Source: a virus
IMG/VR virus record: IMGVR_UViG_3300034061_003631
Coordinates: 1-64,000 of that record
Strand: one strand, 5' to 3'
Length of the DNA: 64,000 bases
In this document: one piece after another, positions 26,866 to 36,379 of the stretch
How positions within the stretch are numbered: position 1 is the first letter of the stretch
Layout of the letters: every line of letters starts with the position of its first letter
The notes under the pieces: generated by a model
Told to the model about the DNA's origin: nothing
Seen by the model: the letters and a program-made list of their open reading frames with translations, nothing else
The model's database searches: none
Translations under genes and position numbers: made by a program

Positions 26866-27532
26866 CGTATTCCACACCAAAAGAAAATCCAGCAGTTGTA
26901 ATGGCACTTATGCCTGTATTGACTTTTCCGTAAATATAGCTCTTCGCAACAAACGATAAAGATGATATGTTTATTCTTCTATTACCAAAGTCACCATCAA
27001 ATCTTTCACTTATATTGCTTGAAGTCATTATAATTGGAATTTTTACATTGTCTTGAACATCATTTAAATCTAATTCAATAACGTGATCAGGGTTAAAATA
27101 AGGTATTATTTGTTCAACAATTTGCAAAGTATCATCTATGTGTCTCGTATACACGTATAAACTAAAACCTATATTTACTGGAACTTGTTCGTTTATTGAA
27201 TCGCCCGTTGACAAACATTGACCGCCCGATTGTGAAGAAGAAAAAATGGGCATGGTTTTAACTCTTCTTCTTGAGGCATCAGGAGTTATAGTTGTCATGA
27301 TATAACTCATCTTAGGAAGTTGTGTTTCTATCCTAGTGTTATCATTAATTGAAGATGGTTCTAACAATCTTCTAATAAATTTTTCTTGTGGGGCATAAGT
27401 AATCGGAACACGAATATTTAATGGATTGTTTATATTATCTGGATTTTCATGACTAACATAAACATTATTAAATAATGCGCCAAATCCCACAACCATTTTT
27501 CTTAAACTTTTATTGTAAAATTGCGTAAACAT
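26858..27532 (-). CDS. 15: Tail terminator / sheath stabiliser (gp15-like)
   Basis: A 224-residue protein with VPITYAPQEKFIRRLLEPSS, LPKMSYIMTTITPDASR and a C-terminal NRRINISSLSFVAKSYIYG, typical of T4-like gp15. It caps the finished tail and docks to the neck. The genes run 13-14-15-16-17, as in T4. Confidence 0.88.
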   Translation of the reverse strand: MFTQFYNKSLRKMVVGFGALFNNVYVSHENPDNINNPLNIRVPITYAPQEKFIRRLLEPSSINDNTRIETQLPKMSYIMTTITPDASRRRVKTMPIFSSSQSGGQCLSTGDSINEQVPVNIGFSLYVYTRHIDDTLQIVEQIIPYFNPDHVIELDLNDVQDNVKIPIIMTSSNISERFDGDFGNRRINISSLSFVAKSYIYGKVNTGISAITTAGFSFGVEYDE

Positions 27533-27538
27533 AATTTT

Positions 27539-28189
27539 TTAATCGCATTCAGCAAAAGGGTTATTGGGATCGAAAGTATATCCTGCGGCTTCTGTTTGAA
27601 GTATATCGTTAGACCCAGCTGTTGTGCCTAGGCCATTGTTTAGTGGGATGATGTTGGAACCAGAAAGCCCTCTTGTATTTGATACAAGAGCATCAACCGC
27701 ATCAATAGATGTAGACATTTTTTCGTAACTGTAAGTAAAGAGTTCTGCTGTTATAAAGTAAGAATACAATCTTCCAAGTGGATAAAAAGGATTTTCGTGT
27801 TCTACAAAGTTTATTTCAAATAATGATTTTGAAGGTGGAAAATAAATTAAATCGCCTTCGCGGGGTCTTGTGATTGAACTGTTTTTATCTGTTACTTCTT
27901 GCTTAAATCTTTTTCTAGCAAAAACTAAATTTACTTTGTCTTTTATTTCCAAACCAAACTGAGTAATTACATCATTTCCTTCAAAGCCTTTAAATGATTG
28001 AAGATACATTTCTAAAACATATGCATTGTCAAAATAAGAACCAGGGTCTTCACCAAAAATTTTATCAATCGAAAGATAGTCTCTTGGAATGTAGTAACAA
28101 TCCACACCAGTAGCTTGAATAATTTCAATAGTTATTCCTTCTACTAAATCTTGTTCACCTTGATAATTTTGAAAGTATGGGTTTTTCAA
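27539..28189 (-). CDS. 14: Neck protein (gp14-like)
   Basis: A 216-residue protein with NYQGEQDLVEGITIEIIQATGVDCYYIPRDY at the N-terminus and REGDLIYFPPSKSLFEINFVEHENPFYPLG in the middle, both landmarks of gp14. It joins gp13 in the neck that connects head and tail. Confidence 0.9.
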   Translation of the reverse strand: MKNPYFQNYQGEQDLVEGITIEIIQATGVDCYYIPRDYLSIDKIFGEDPGSYFDNAYVLEMYLQSFKGFEGNDVITQFGLEIKDKVNLVFARKRFKQEVTDKNSSITRPREGDLIYFPPSKSLFEINFVEHENPFYPLGRLYSYFITAELFTYSYEKMSTSIDAVDALVSNTRGLSGSNIIPLNNGLGTTAGSNDILQTEAAGYTFDPNNPFAECD

Positions 28190-28192
28190 AGT

Positions 28193-29023
28193 TTATCCTA
28201 TAAGTGGATCAGGTGGCAATTCTTGAGTCTTAGTCAGCATTACTTCAATCGTATTGAGTTCATTTACCGCTTCAGCCATGATTGCCGCAGCATTAAGCTG
28301 CGCCCCACCGGGTAGTGGAACTCCAGCAAATTTCATTAAATTTTGAGCCCATTGCTTCTTTAAAAGAGCTGTATAGTATTTTTTAAATACTCTGTCTTGC
28401 CAAACTTTTTGATATTGGTTTGGATCTATTTGCACATAAGCTTCGACCAATAAATATGAACCAGGAATTAAAGTAGAGTTGTCCATATCCAAAGTTAATC
28501 TATCTGTTGTTCTTGTATAAGTGTATGAAACTGGATAATTAAAAACATCATTTACAAGTTTCAAATAACTCATTGATTCCATATAATTGGCCATTGGACC
28601 AATGTTTAATCCACCTTGATTAAAATAAAGACCAAAGAAATCAAAAAGGGTCAATTGGTAACGCAGATCAAACATATAATCACCAGAAACATCAGATGGT
28701 CTATAGACTTTAGTGATTGTTCTTATGTCGGTTGCAAGGGGCCAATCACCAGTAACACCTGTTGTTGGATCATATTTTGGCTGGGCGCCCACAGCACTTC
28801 CAAATGTTGTAGTATCAAAATATTTGTTAGCAACATCGCTTTGAGATATTTGATACAAAAATAAAGCTCTTTGATTAAAATCAAAATGCCTTTCATACAT
28901 ATACTCCAGCGCTTCATCTAAACGGTCTTGAGCCTGTTGGGGATCTATATTTACTTGAATAACCGGAGCACCAAGTGATCTAAAACAGTAATCGATGAAT
29001 TCTTGACGGGTTGTTGCTGCCAT
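28193..29023 (-). CDS. 13: Neck protein (gp13-like)
   Basis: A 276-residue protein. The N-terminus TRQEFIDYCFRSLGAPVIQVNIDPQQAQDRLDEALEYM and the C-terminal QDRVFKKYYTALLKKQWAQNLMKF are gp13 features. A CATAAATA late box lies exactly 5 nt before the ATG, so the transcript may be leaderless. Confidence 0.92.
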   Translation of the reverse strand: MAATTRQEFIDYCFRSLGAPVIQVNIDPQQAQDRLDEALEYMYERHFDFNQRALFLYQISQSDVANKYFDTTTFGSAVGAQPKYDPTTGVTGDWPLATDIRTITKVYRPSDVSGDYMFDLRYQLTLFDFFGLYFNQGGLNIGPMANYMESMSYLKLVNDVFNYPVSYTYTRTTDRLTLDMDNSTLIPGSYLLVEAYVQIDPNQYQKVWQDRVFKKYYTALLKKQWAQNLMKFAGVPLPGGAQLNAAAIMAEAVNELNTIEVMLTKTQELPPDPLIG

Positions 29024-29028
29024 AAAAT

Positions 29029-29036
29029 TATTTATG
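29029..29036 (-). promoter_or_regulatory. Leaderless late promoter of gene 13
   Basis: CATAAATA on the minus strand ends 5 nt before the gene 13 ATG and overlaps the stop codon of the upstream Cys-rich gene. Confidence 0.6.
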
Positions 29037-29475
29037 AATTTTCAATTATTTTATTAATTTTATCAAACATCTCTTCTTTTTGTTTGTTAACAGAAACTGT
29101 AAGTTGTACTTTTTGAATATTTTGAGGATCCATGTTTTCTACTTTTCGTTTTCTGCTAATGCTTTCTTCGGGGGAGTGGGGATCATAATTTGTAAACCCG
29201 GGCATTTTGAGGGGACAAGTTAAATATGGATAATCAAGTTTTGAATATACGCCTGGTTCTCTCAAAAGCCATGTGTGTTTATGGTCACCGCAACCACAAC
29301 CACCACAATAATAAAAATTTGATTTACTGCTTTGTTTCAGCATATGGCATGGTGAAAGATTGTCTAAACCAAAGCAGGAAACATATCTTAATTTTTTAAC
29401 ATCATCACCAATTTTATTATTGTCTTTGCCCCGAGAGGCTATAGACATAGCAAACATCATAATTTTTGTTATCAT
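29032..29475 (-). CDS. Cys-rich, zinc-binding-like small protein
   Basis: A 147-residue protein with a Cys/His cluster YYCGGCGCGDHKHTW and a later YPYLTCPLKMPGF. The CGGCGC...CP pattern recurs in the C-terminal domain of the protein encoded at 52310-53038 and in small metal-binding phage proteins. It overlaps the upstream gene by 4 nt. The function is unknown; the structural metal is inferred from the Cys spacing. Confidence 0.5.
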   Translation of the reverse strand: MITKIMMFAMSIASRGKDNNKIGDDVKKLRYVSCFGLDNLSPCHMLKQSSKSNFYYCGGCGCGDHKHTWLLREPGVYSKLDYPYLTCPLKMPGFTNYDPHSPEESISRKRKVENMDPQNIQKVQLTVSVNKQKEEMFDKINKIIENS

Positions 29476-30095
29476 GGAGTTTCGTATATAATATAAGTTC
29501 CAGCTGGATAAACTGATCTATTTAAAAATGGTTTATATTTTTCTGGAACATTTGCCCTAACAATCATAAAACCAGGACTTCCTGTTTGAACTTTGCATTG
29601 TGAAATTGGAAGATTTAAAAGTGTAGTTAAAACATATTTTACAGAATCACAACTACCTTTTATATTAAAATAATTTTCATCAACATTTAATGCAAATTTT
29701 TTAATATTTGGAAGCAAATCATTTAAGTCTGAGGTTGAAGAAAAATCTTCATAAGGAAAATATTTATCAGCTAAAGCTTCTAAAAATTTATTTTTAATAG
29801 AAAAAGGGCATTGTATATTTTCCCAATCAACTTTACCACCATATCCATAATCTTCACTAAAAAGCCATCTTAGATAAGATTTTACTATTTGGACAATCAA
29901 TACGTTTGAAGAATCTTGTTCTGCTTTTTTATAAATCCAATTTGGAAATAAAGATTTAACTGTTAGTTTATCGCCAAACCAAGGATTTCCTGAAAGATTA
30001 TAAAAATTAGAACCAAGAATAGCCTGAACAGATTCGACCATCTGTTTTATTTTTATCTCTAAAGAAACTTGAATTTTGTTAAATAATAAAATCAT
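29472..30095 (-). CDS. Baseplate-linked protein of unknown family
   Basis: A 207-residue protein directly after the gp6-like gene. The segment YFNIKGSCDSVKYVLTTLLNLP resembles the N-terminal region of wedge proteins such as gp7, where an FxxKGTxxSxxFL pattern occurs. It may be a reduced gp7-type wedge subunit; the evidence is position plus this weak pattern. Confidence 0.4.
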   Translation of the reverse strand: MILLFNKIQVSLEIKIKQMVESVQAILGSNFYNLSGNPWFGDKLTVKSLFPNWIYKKAEQDSSNVLIVQIVKSYLRWLFSEDYGYGGKVDWENIQCPFSIKNKFLEALADKYFPYEDFSSTSDLNDLLPNIKKFALNVDENYFNIKGSCDSVKYVLTTLLNLPISQCKVQTGSPGFMIVRANVPEKYKPFLNRSVYPAGTYIIYETP

Positions 30096-30098
30096 TTT

Positions 30099-31175
30099 TT
30101 ATTGAGAATAAATTACGTTAATTCCCGCAACGGCTCTTTCTGCAATATAAGTCATAAGTTGGGATATTATTGTTGTGTCAGTAACACCATCAACATATAC
30201 TTTTATTGTTGATGGTTCATCTGCGTTTGCTACAGTAACATTAGACTCACTTGCTATAACTATTCCAGAAGCAAGAATTGCAGTTTTAAAGTCATTTAAT
30301 GTGACACACCTGTGTTGTGCAGTAGCAGCAAAATTAACTTTTGATCTAGCCAATCCAACAGAAAGGTTATCGTAACCTCCAGTCGGAGTGTTTATTGTTA
30401 AAAACCCTAGATAAGAATTGCTAGTTTGTATTGTACTTTCATTGCCAGCTGATCCATCTGATATTACTGCCGTACAAGAAACTGTATAATCTGTAGTTAG
30501 ATTAAAAGATTCTGGCAAATTTGATGTAACCAAATATCCGTTAACTGTGTTTAATACTGTAAAATAATAACCTGTGGTGGTTAATGCTATATTAGATTTA
30601 TCAACCTTTTCCCACTGTATCAAATTTCCAGAAGAGTCTACGGTTTTCATTGTAATTGTAGAAGGATCTACAGTTAGCGGCAGTGCCATTGATTGCGTTG
30701 TAAAATCCCAGTTTGTATATTCAACTGCCTCCGTACCACAGTAAAAAGTTATTGTGTCAATTGCATTTGCAGGAAGTTCTTCGGTGTTAAAAAACAATAA
30801 AGACGATCCGCTTGTGCTAGTTGCTTGAAATGGAGTATATGCTGATAAAGTTGCGCCATATACAATTACATTTCTTGTAGTTGATGCTGATTTTTTAACT
30901 TCTAGTAAAACAGACGAGTTCGAAGCTAAACCAACAATAGAGGGCAAAAGTGTAGCGGTACTTAAAAAAGATTCTTTATAACCCATTTGGGCATAAATTC
31001 CATTGTATGCAGTAGCTGTAGCCAAAATATTTACAAGCATATTTACCGCACTGGCTTTATTTTCATAATCTAAATCTGCTAAAGTCGGTTCTGATTTTAA
31101 AAATGTAGTTAAAGATTGAACAATATCATTGTAATCTAAAGAAGCTACATCTAAATTTTTAAAATTTAAAGTCAT
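30099..31175 (-). CDS. 6: Baseplate wedge protein (gp6/baseplate J-like)
   Basis: A 358-residue protein. The N-terminus (DYNDIVQSLTTFLKSEPTLADLDYENKASAVNMLVNILATATAYNGIYAQ) and the C-terminal half with RCVTLNDFKTAILAS are diagnostic of the gp6/gpJ wedge family. It is shorter than T4 gp6 (660). It overlaps the gp25-like gene by 4 nt, the usual partner in contractile baseplates. Confidence 0.85.
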   Translation of the reverse strand: MTLNFKNLDVASLDYNDIVQSLTTFLKSEPTLADLDYENKASAVNMLVNILATATAYNGIYAQMGYKESFLSTATLLPSIVGLASNSSVLLEVKKSASTTRNVIVYGATLSAYTPFQATSTSGSSLLFFNTEELPANAIDTITFYCGTEAVEYTNWDFTTQSMALPLTVDPSTITMKTVDSSGNLIQWEKVDKSNIALTTTGYYFTVLNTVNGYLVTSNLPESFNLTTDYTVSCTAVISDGSAGNESTIQTSNSYLGFLTINTPTGGYDNLSVGLARSKVNFAATAQHRCVTLNDFKTAILASGIVIASESNVTVANADEPSTIKVYVDGVTDTTIISQLMTYIAERAVAGINVIYSQ

Positions 31176-31555
31176 TGTAATGGGACCTCAATTGTGCATT
31201 TCATTTTTTGTTGTTTTAAATACTCTGATTTTTCAAATGCAATGTCTACTATTATTTTTGTATCATCAATATACGAAATAAAAGTTTTAACATTGTTTAT
31301 TTCTTTTATAGCGTCTTCTATATAATTTTCTAAATCTGTTTCAGTAAAACTTTTATTGCTAACTGGATCAAAAATAAGATTATAATAGTTAGACCCCAAA
31401 TAAGGACTTGACGGCAATTCTCCCTTTTGTGTTTTACAAACATTTTCAATTTTTTGAACAATAGAGTTATACCCACTAACAACTCCTATATCTTTTTTAG
31501 AAGCTACAGTGCTAACTTTATATCCCAAAATATTAAAATCTCTGTACGTTGCCAT
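31172..31555 (-). CDS. 25: Baseplate wedge protein (gp25-like)
   Basis: About 127 residues from the ATG at 31555; the open frame extends upstream to 31621, but a late box 5 nt before the inner ATG favours it. KKDIGVVSGYNSIVQKIENVCKTQKGELPSSPYLGSNY is the gp25/gpW signature. It sits with gp6 in the baseplate wedge and starts sheath polymerisation. Confidence 0.85.
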   Translation of the reverse strand: MATYRDFNILGYKVSTVASKKDIGVVSGYNSIVQKIENVCKTQKGELPSSPYLGSNYYNLIFDPVSNKSFTETDLENYIEDAIKEINNVKTFISYIDDTKIIVDIAFEKSEYLKQQKMKCTIEVPLQ

Positions 31556-31560
31556 CCTAA

Positions 31561-31568
31561 TATTTAGT
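31561..31568 (-). promoter_or_regulatory. Leaderless late promoter of the gp25-like gene
   Basis: ACTAAATA on the minus strand ends 5 nt before the ATG at 31555 and helps decide that start over the longer frame. Confidence 0.55.
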
Positions 31569-32286
31569 AAAGCAATTCGACGGCAGTAACGGAAGTTTCT
31601 CCAACTCCACTGTTTGTACATGTATGTTTTGTAGATAAAACATAATACTTTTTGCTTAAACTAGATGTTGATGTAGATGTGCTATATCCGCTTATTGCAT
31701 TTACAGCAATATCAATAACATTTCCCGGTCTAAGTTTTAAATCTGCAGCTACAACTAAAGTTACTTTTGGACCATATGTAATTGCATCCAAAAACCTTTT
31801 TCTTTTTATTGGAGTTTCTTTTGGTGTATTCCAAAACGTAGCAACATTTAATCTTAATTTTAAATAATCAAGATATTTACTTCCAATTTCAGGACATTCG
31901 CAGCTTATTATTGAGTCAGGAGCAGCCCAAAAACAACCTTTCCAACTTGCTCCAAGATCGCTTTCTATTTTTTCACATTCTGGAGACTTTTCACCAATTA
32001 AAGGACTGTCAATTTGGTTTGGCTGTGGGTCTATTAAAGATGGCGGACCAGACCAATTTGGATTAAATCCTGTAATGTTATCCACAATGTCTTGGACTTT
32101 AGAACCATATAACTCATTTGCTAAACAATCTTCGTAACTTAAAGCACCGGTTGTCAAACCTCTAGTAATAAAAGGATTAGCACATTCATAAGTTGAACGC
32201 GATCCGGGTGGGTATATTAAAGTTTGCACCTCGGTGGCATTTACTGTTTTTATTTGTTGTGCAAAGCCGTCAAATCTTTCTGCCAT
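31564..32286 (-). CDS. Baseplate hub-associated protein
   Basis: A 240-residue protein between the gp27-like hub and gp25. The C-terminal ~80 residues (LVVAADLKLRPGNVIDIAV, KKYYVLSTKHT, TAVELLY) have the strand pattern of the hub/late-control domain that ends gp27-like proteins. The N-terminal half is Cys- and Pro-containing and unrecognised. It may be the split-off C-terminal part of the hub. Confidence 0.45.
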   Translation of the reverse strand: MAERFDGFAQQIKTVNATEVQTLIYPPGSRSTYECANPFITRGLTTGALSYEDCLANELYGSKVQDIVDNITGFNPNWSGPPSLIDPQPNQIDSPLIGEKSPECEKIESDLGASWKGCFWAAPDSIISCECPEIGSKYLDYLKLRLNVATFWNTPKETPIKRKRFLDAITYGPKVTLVVAADLKLRPGNVIDIAVNAISGYSTSTSTSSLSKKYYVLSTKHTCTNSGVGETSVTAVELLY

Positions 32287-32298
32287 AAATCTCCTTAA

Positions 32299-34254
32299 TT
32301 ATGTAACCTCATTGCATTTACCGTCTGTAATATTAGATAGTTCAAAGCAATACAAATATTTTCCCTCAGAAGCTTTTATATATTCCAATAAACGGTCTCT
32401 GTCTGCACCAATTGCACTTTCATAATTTTTAGAATTTAAAATAATTTGTATATATGGTATTTTTCTCATTAATACAATATGCAAACAGCTAGATTGATTT
32501 TGAAAAGTTTCAAGTTCGCCTGTATCGTTGCCAACAGGTCTATAAGTTATCGAACCATCAAAAACAGGCTCATTTAAATTTTCAGCATACCACCCCGGAC
32601 CATAATATTCTAAACTATTTTTTCTTTCATTTAAATTAATTGCCAAAGTGTTAAGATAATTATTAGAACCCTCATCCATCTGACTCCAGGGACTATATTC
32701 TGGATAATTAAAATTATCAAAATTAGTTATTTCACTTGGAAGGTTTACACCTATCCGTTTCCACCTATATCTATAGACTAAAGGTTCATTATTGACACCA
32801 GTTACATCATTATTTACATCTTGTTCCCATCCTGTAATACAAGCAAAAAAAGTTTCCTCTTCTTCAATTACAGGTTTACGCAAACAACAAAGAACATAAT
32901 ATACAAAGTTTTGAATTTCAATATCTCTTATTTGATCCAGTTTTGCTGTATCTGTTTTTGTATCATTTCTCAGTTTATAAATTTTTTGTAAATTTGTATT
33001 TGGACCATTTATTGTTCCAGATGTAGACGACCCCTGGTTTGGGTGGACTGGAGTCATATCCCACATATTTTTCCACATTTCCGGATTGTCAATGAATGGA
33101 TATGGATCAGCAACTCCCATTAAATTTTTATTTTCATATGCATTTTTGTTTCCATATTCCATTCCTAATAGTGTTGAATTGGAATAAGGGGTAAAAGAAT
33201 CATTTTGTTGATAGTAGCCGAAGTGTTTTCTTTCATACTCCAGATCACTTAAACCAATAGTACCAGAAAGATTGGACACCACACCAGATTCAGTAACAAT
33301 TTCGATATCGTATTTTTTACCATCATCTAAAAATTGATGATTTATTAGTAAAACTTCTTGAGTTTCTGTTGATGCTGCTTCGGGTTTATTTAAAATTTTT
33401 GGTGTTTTTCTAATGTAGTAATATTGTCTATTTAAATATTGTGCTGCTGGTGCTGTTGTAAAAACATAAATCTTTTTTCTTCCAGCACTGTTTGTTGGGG
33501 TATCTTGTGGAAAAATTGCATAAGACCCATACGTAGATTCGCCAGATGCATTTTCAGTAAAATATTTAAAATTTATTTGATTATTGAATCCAGTCCAAAA
33601 TAAAAATCTTGGTTTCTTGCTTGTATTTTCACAAGCCAAGCTAGTAATATAATTCATATATTGAATTGGGTTTTCGCTTAATTCTTCAATTTTTTCTTTA
33701 AGTGGATTTATTGGTCTATATGTAATAACATTAGAACACTTTTTATTTCCCCAATTTATTAATTTCACAGCATCCACACCACTATTCAAACCCGTGCTAA
33801 TTTTTATTTTATCTGTTAGTGTTTCTAAAAATGTTTCTATATTTAATACTTGAGGAAAAGTATAAGATGACACTAAATTGGTTGTAGAAATATTTTGATT
33901 TACAAAAAACAATTTATTTGTAAAATTAATTCCAACAAAATTTTCTTCTGTTTGAGAAGCTGCATTATTTAAATAAGAAACACCACTGATATAAAATGTT
34001 TCTGCTGGATCTCCATTCAAATATTCAATGACAATTTTTTTGTCAATTGGATTTGTTGATAATCTATTGACAAATGTTACCACATCATCTAAATCCCTAA
34101 CAGTTAGACACCCACTAGGAAACAAATCAAAAACACTTTCACTAAATTCAATTTTTTCAAATTGACAAATCGTATTTGGGCGTGTTATAACCAAAGAACC
34201 GAGGCTGATACTTTTAATTGGTGAAGATAAAGGATTTGTAGGAGAAAATGTCAT
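32299..34254 (-). CDS. Baseplate hub protein (gp27-like)
   Basis: A 651-residue protein. The N-terminal ~230 residues (KIEFSESVFDLFPSGCLTVRDLDDVVTF, then EENFVGINFTNKLFF and PIQYMNYITSLACENTSKKPRFLFWTGFNNQINFKY) follow the T4 gp27 fold pattern of a phage-tail hub. The C-terminal half is longer than in gp27 and has no recognised lysozyme domain. It forms the trimer between tube and spike. Confidence 0.6.
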   Translation of the reverse strand: MTFSPTNPLSSPIKSISLGSLVITRPNTICQFEKIEFSESVFDLFPSGCLTVRDLDDVVTFVNRLSTNPIDKKIVIEYLNGDPAETFYISGVSYLNNAASQTEENFVGINFTNKLFFVNQNISTTNLVSSYTFPQVLNIETFLETLTDKIKISTGLNSGVDAVKLINWGNKKCSNVITYRPINPLKEKIEELSENPIQYMNYITSLACENTSKKPRFLFWTGFNNQINFKYFTENASGESTYGSYAIFPQDTPTNSAGRKKIYVFTTAPAAQYLNRQYYYIRKTPKILNKPEAASTETQEVLLINHQFLDDGKKYDIEIVTESGVVSNLSGTIGLSDLEYERKHFGYYQQNDSFTPYSNSTLLGMEYGNKNAYENKNLMGVADPYPFIDNPEMWKNMWDMTPVHPNQGSSTSGTINGPNTNLQKIYKLRNDTKTDTAKLDQIRDIEIQNFVYYVLCCLRKPVIEEEETFFACITGWEQDVNNDVTGVNNEPLVYRYRWKRIGVNLPSEITNFDNFNYPEYSPWSQMDEGSNNYLNTLAINLNERKNSLEYYGPGWYAENLNEPVFDGSITYRPVGNDTGELETFQNQSSCLHIVLMRKIPYIQIILNSKNYESAIGADRDRLLEYIKASEGKYLYCFELSNITDGKCNEVT

Positions 34255-34256
34255 AA

Positions 34257-35078
34257 TTAAACGATATAGTTTTGTTCAACTTTTGTAAAATTTAAAGAAT
34301 TAAATGTATAAGGTAAAAAGTATTTTATATTTGTATCTGTAGTTTGAGCCGCTTCTTTATAAGTTATTGCCTGACTTACACCAGGGAGGCCAAAGTTTTC
34401 TCCGGATGTAATAGGCAAATCATCTTCCAATGCACCAAATACTTGTAAATTGCCAAATGTTTTGTATTTAACTTCTTTTGTTGCATCTGTCTGTGTTTGA
34501 ATATAATTGATTTTATTTGTAGCACCTCCATACGTACCTTTGTACGAATAGGTGCTACCATTTACTATAAAATTTACATCTTGATTGAGACCAAATGAAA
34601 TGCCACCATAAGTTTCTACAATTGTATTTTTGGTAAATGGGTTATAACTTTTTACAAAACCAAATCCACCTGTTAAGCTAAAATTTCCGGTTGACCCATA
34701 TTGCCAAGTTGGACCAGAGTTTGCAATATATGGTAATACCAAAGAACCTTCAGTTACGATTACATCTTGATTTGTTAAAGTATTTATTGTACTAATTTCT
34801 GAATTAATGCTGTATTCATCTAATAAATCAACTGTGTCTGGACTCAACAAAGTAAATGGATTAAAAGTATCATTGGCATATAAGAAAAGCCAATAACTTT
34901 CGATATCGGAATAAACAGTATTAGCAAGTTCTAAAAGAGTTGTATTTGACGATACATCAATTAAAGCAGTTTCTCTATTTTTTGAATCTAAAACATAATA
35001 AGAAGATATGTCTGTAACCTTTATATCTCCCAGTTCGGTTGTATATTCTATTTTCGGTAAATTTTTTGAATAATTCAT
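34257..35078 (-). CDS. Baseplate wedge protein, gp53-like
   Basis: A 273-residue protein. DVSSNTTLLELANTVYSDIESYWLFLYANDTFNPF resembles the LysM-like segment of gp53 (a long helix, then YWLxLxxND). The middle is beta-rich and the C-terminus is unmatched. It lies between the tube-cap gene and the hub. gp53 links wedges in the T4 baseplate. Confidence 0.55.
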   Translation of the reverse strand: MNYSKNLPKIEYTTELGDIKVTDISSYYVLDSKNRETALIDVSSNTTLLELANTVYSDIESYWLFLYANDTFNPFTLLSPDTVDLLDEYSINSEISTINTLTNQDVIVTEGSLVLPYIANSGPTWQYGSTGNFSLTGGFGFVKSYNPFTKNTIVETYGGISFGLNQDVNFIVNGSTYSYKGTYGGATNKINYIQTQTDATKEVKYKTFGNLQVFGALEDDLPITSGENFGLPGVSQAITYKEAAQTTDTNIKYFLPYTFNSLNFTKVEQNYIV

Positions 35079-35091
35079 CTAATACTCACTA

Positions 35092-35913
35092 TTACAATAT
35101 TATTTCAGACTTCGATTGCAATCCACCCTGACCACCATCACCAGAAATATTTGGATTATATGTACCAGTTTCAAATTCTCTAAATGTTAATCCTAGTAAA
35201 GTAAGATTTGATCTACCATTTGGCAAAGTTCTTACAACAGAATCGGCAGCATCACTATATTTAACAGTCATTGAAGTTAATACTAGTGGCATTGGTTCTC
35301 CAAGCCAATCTGCAGTATAATTAAGATCATTTTCCAAACCACTTTGTCCTAAAGGTCTTCCTCTAGAAACTCTTAAAGTCCAAATTGGCTGTGGATAACT
35401 TCTTTCAGGTAAACCTGGAACAATTTGTGGATAGGATGCTTTTCTAAAACTGCCAACAATTCCCCTGACAGCTTCACTTTCTGCTTCAGATTTAGGAACA
35501 AAAATATATTCAAAATTATATTCTTTTCTTGCTTCGGAAACCATAGTCGCTTCTGTTACGTTAGAAAATCTCCTATAAGTTGTGGTAGCATACATATATT
35601 CATTTTGAAATTTTGCTGGATCTATGATTCTATTCCACAAAAGTTCAAAATCACCACCAGAGTTATTAAGTGCAGCCATAGATAAAACTGGGCCCACTGG
35701 ATTTGTACCTTCACCAAATTCGTGACGAACTGTATAACCAGGTTCTTTGGGCAAAGGCAAAACAATTTGCACTTGTGCTCTATTGTAAATGCCTGATCTG
35801 GTTCTGTCTGCAGCTTGCAAACTATAAGGAGCTGCAAAAAATCTTAACCAATGTGGTATTTCCTGTGCAGGATCACTACCAGAAATTGGATATTGGTATA
35901 TTGTTGCTGCCAT
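35092..35913 (-). CDS. 48: Baseplate tail-tube cap protein (gp48-like)
   Basis: A 273-residue protein with HWLRFFAAPYSLQAADRTRSGIYNRAQVQIVLPLPKEPGY at the N-terminus and a central YEFEYIFVPKSEAES-type strand region, as in T4-like gp48 tube caps. The C-terminus ends with LTLLGLTFREFETG. It starts tube assembly on the baseplate. An ACTAAATA box (35922-35929) lies 8 nt before the ATG. Confidence 0.65.
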   Translation of the reverse strand: MAATIYQYPISGSDPAQEIPHWLRFFAAPYSLQAADRTRSGIYNRAQVQIVLPLPKEPGYTVRHEFGEGTNPVGPVLSMAALNNSGGDFELLWNRIIDPAKFQNEYMYATTTYRRFSNVTEATMVSEARKEYNFEYIFVPKSEAESEAVRGIVGSFRKASYPQIVPGLPERSYPQPIWTLRVSRGRPLGQSGLENDLNYTADWLGEPMPLVLTSMTVKYSDAADSVVRTLPNGRSNLTLLGLTFREFETGTYNPNISGDGGQGGLQSKSEIIL

Positions 35914-35921
35914 TATATTAC

Positions 35922-35945
35922 TATTTAGTGAAAATTACCTAAATA
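35922..35945. promoter_or_regulatory. Divergent late promoter pair (gp48-like / gene 4)
   Basis: ACTAAATA on the minus strand (35922-35929, 8 nt from its ATG) and CCTAAATA on the plus strand (35938-35945, exactly 5 nt from its ATG) face away from each other in a 37-nt gap. Both fit the phage late octamer. Confidence 0.6.
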
Positions 35946-35950
35946 ATTTT

Positions 35951-36379
35951 ATGGCATATAAAACATTATTTAAACCCAAAAATGTAAAAAAATATATTGG
36001 TGATTCCAATAATATTGTATGCCGATCTTTGTGGGAACGACGTGTTTGCAAATTTTTAGATGAAAACAAAAACATATTAAAATGGTCTTCTGAAGAAATA
36101 GTTATTCCATATTTAAGCCCAATAGACCAAAAGATACACAATTATTATCCCGATTTTTTAGTTCAATTTAATGATGGAAGTAAAGTAAAAACTTGGTTAC
36201 TTGAAGTAAAACCATCAAAACAATTGGTATTAAAAGAAAATAGCAGCAAAAAAGAAAAAATTACATGGATTGTAAATACCGCAAAATGGGAAGCTGCAAA
36301 AAATTATTCTTTAAAAAACAATATGGAATTTAAAATTTTAACAGAAAAAGAAATATTTACTAATGCCAACGCCAACTAA
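35951..36379 (+). CDS. 4: Head completion protein (gp4-like)
   Basis: A 142-residue protein. VCRSLWERRVCKFLDENKNILKWSSEEIVIPYLSP and YYPDFLVQFNDGSKVKTWLLEVKPSKQ match the nuclease-fold gp4 family of head completion proteins, with the ExK-type core (LLEVKP). In T4, gp4 acts after packaging so that tails can join. It overlaps the next gene by 17 nt. Confidence 0.88.
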   Translation: MAYKTLFKPKNVKKYIGDSNNIVCRSLWERRVCKFLDENKNILKWSSEEIVIPYLSPIDQKIHNYYPDFLVQFNDGSKVKTWLLEVKPSKQLVLKENSSKKEKITWIVNTAKWEAAKNYSLKNNMEFKILTEKEIFTNANAN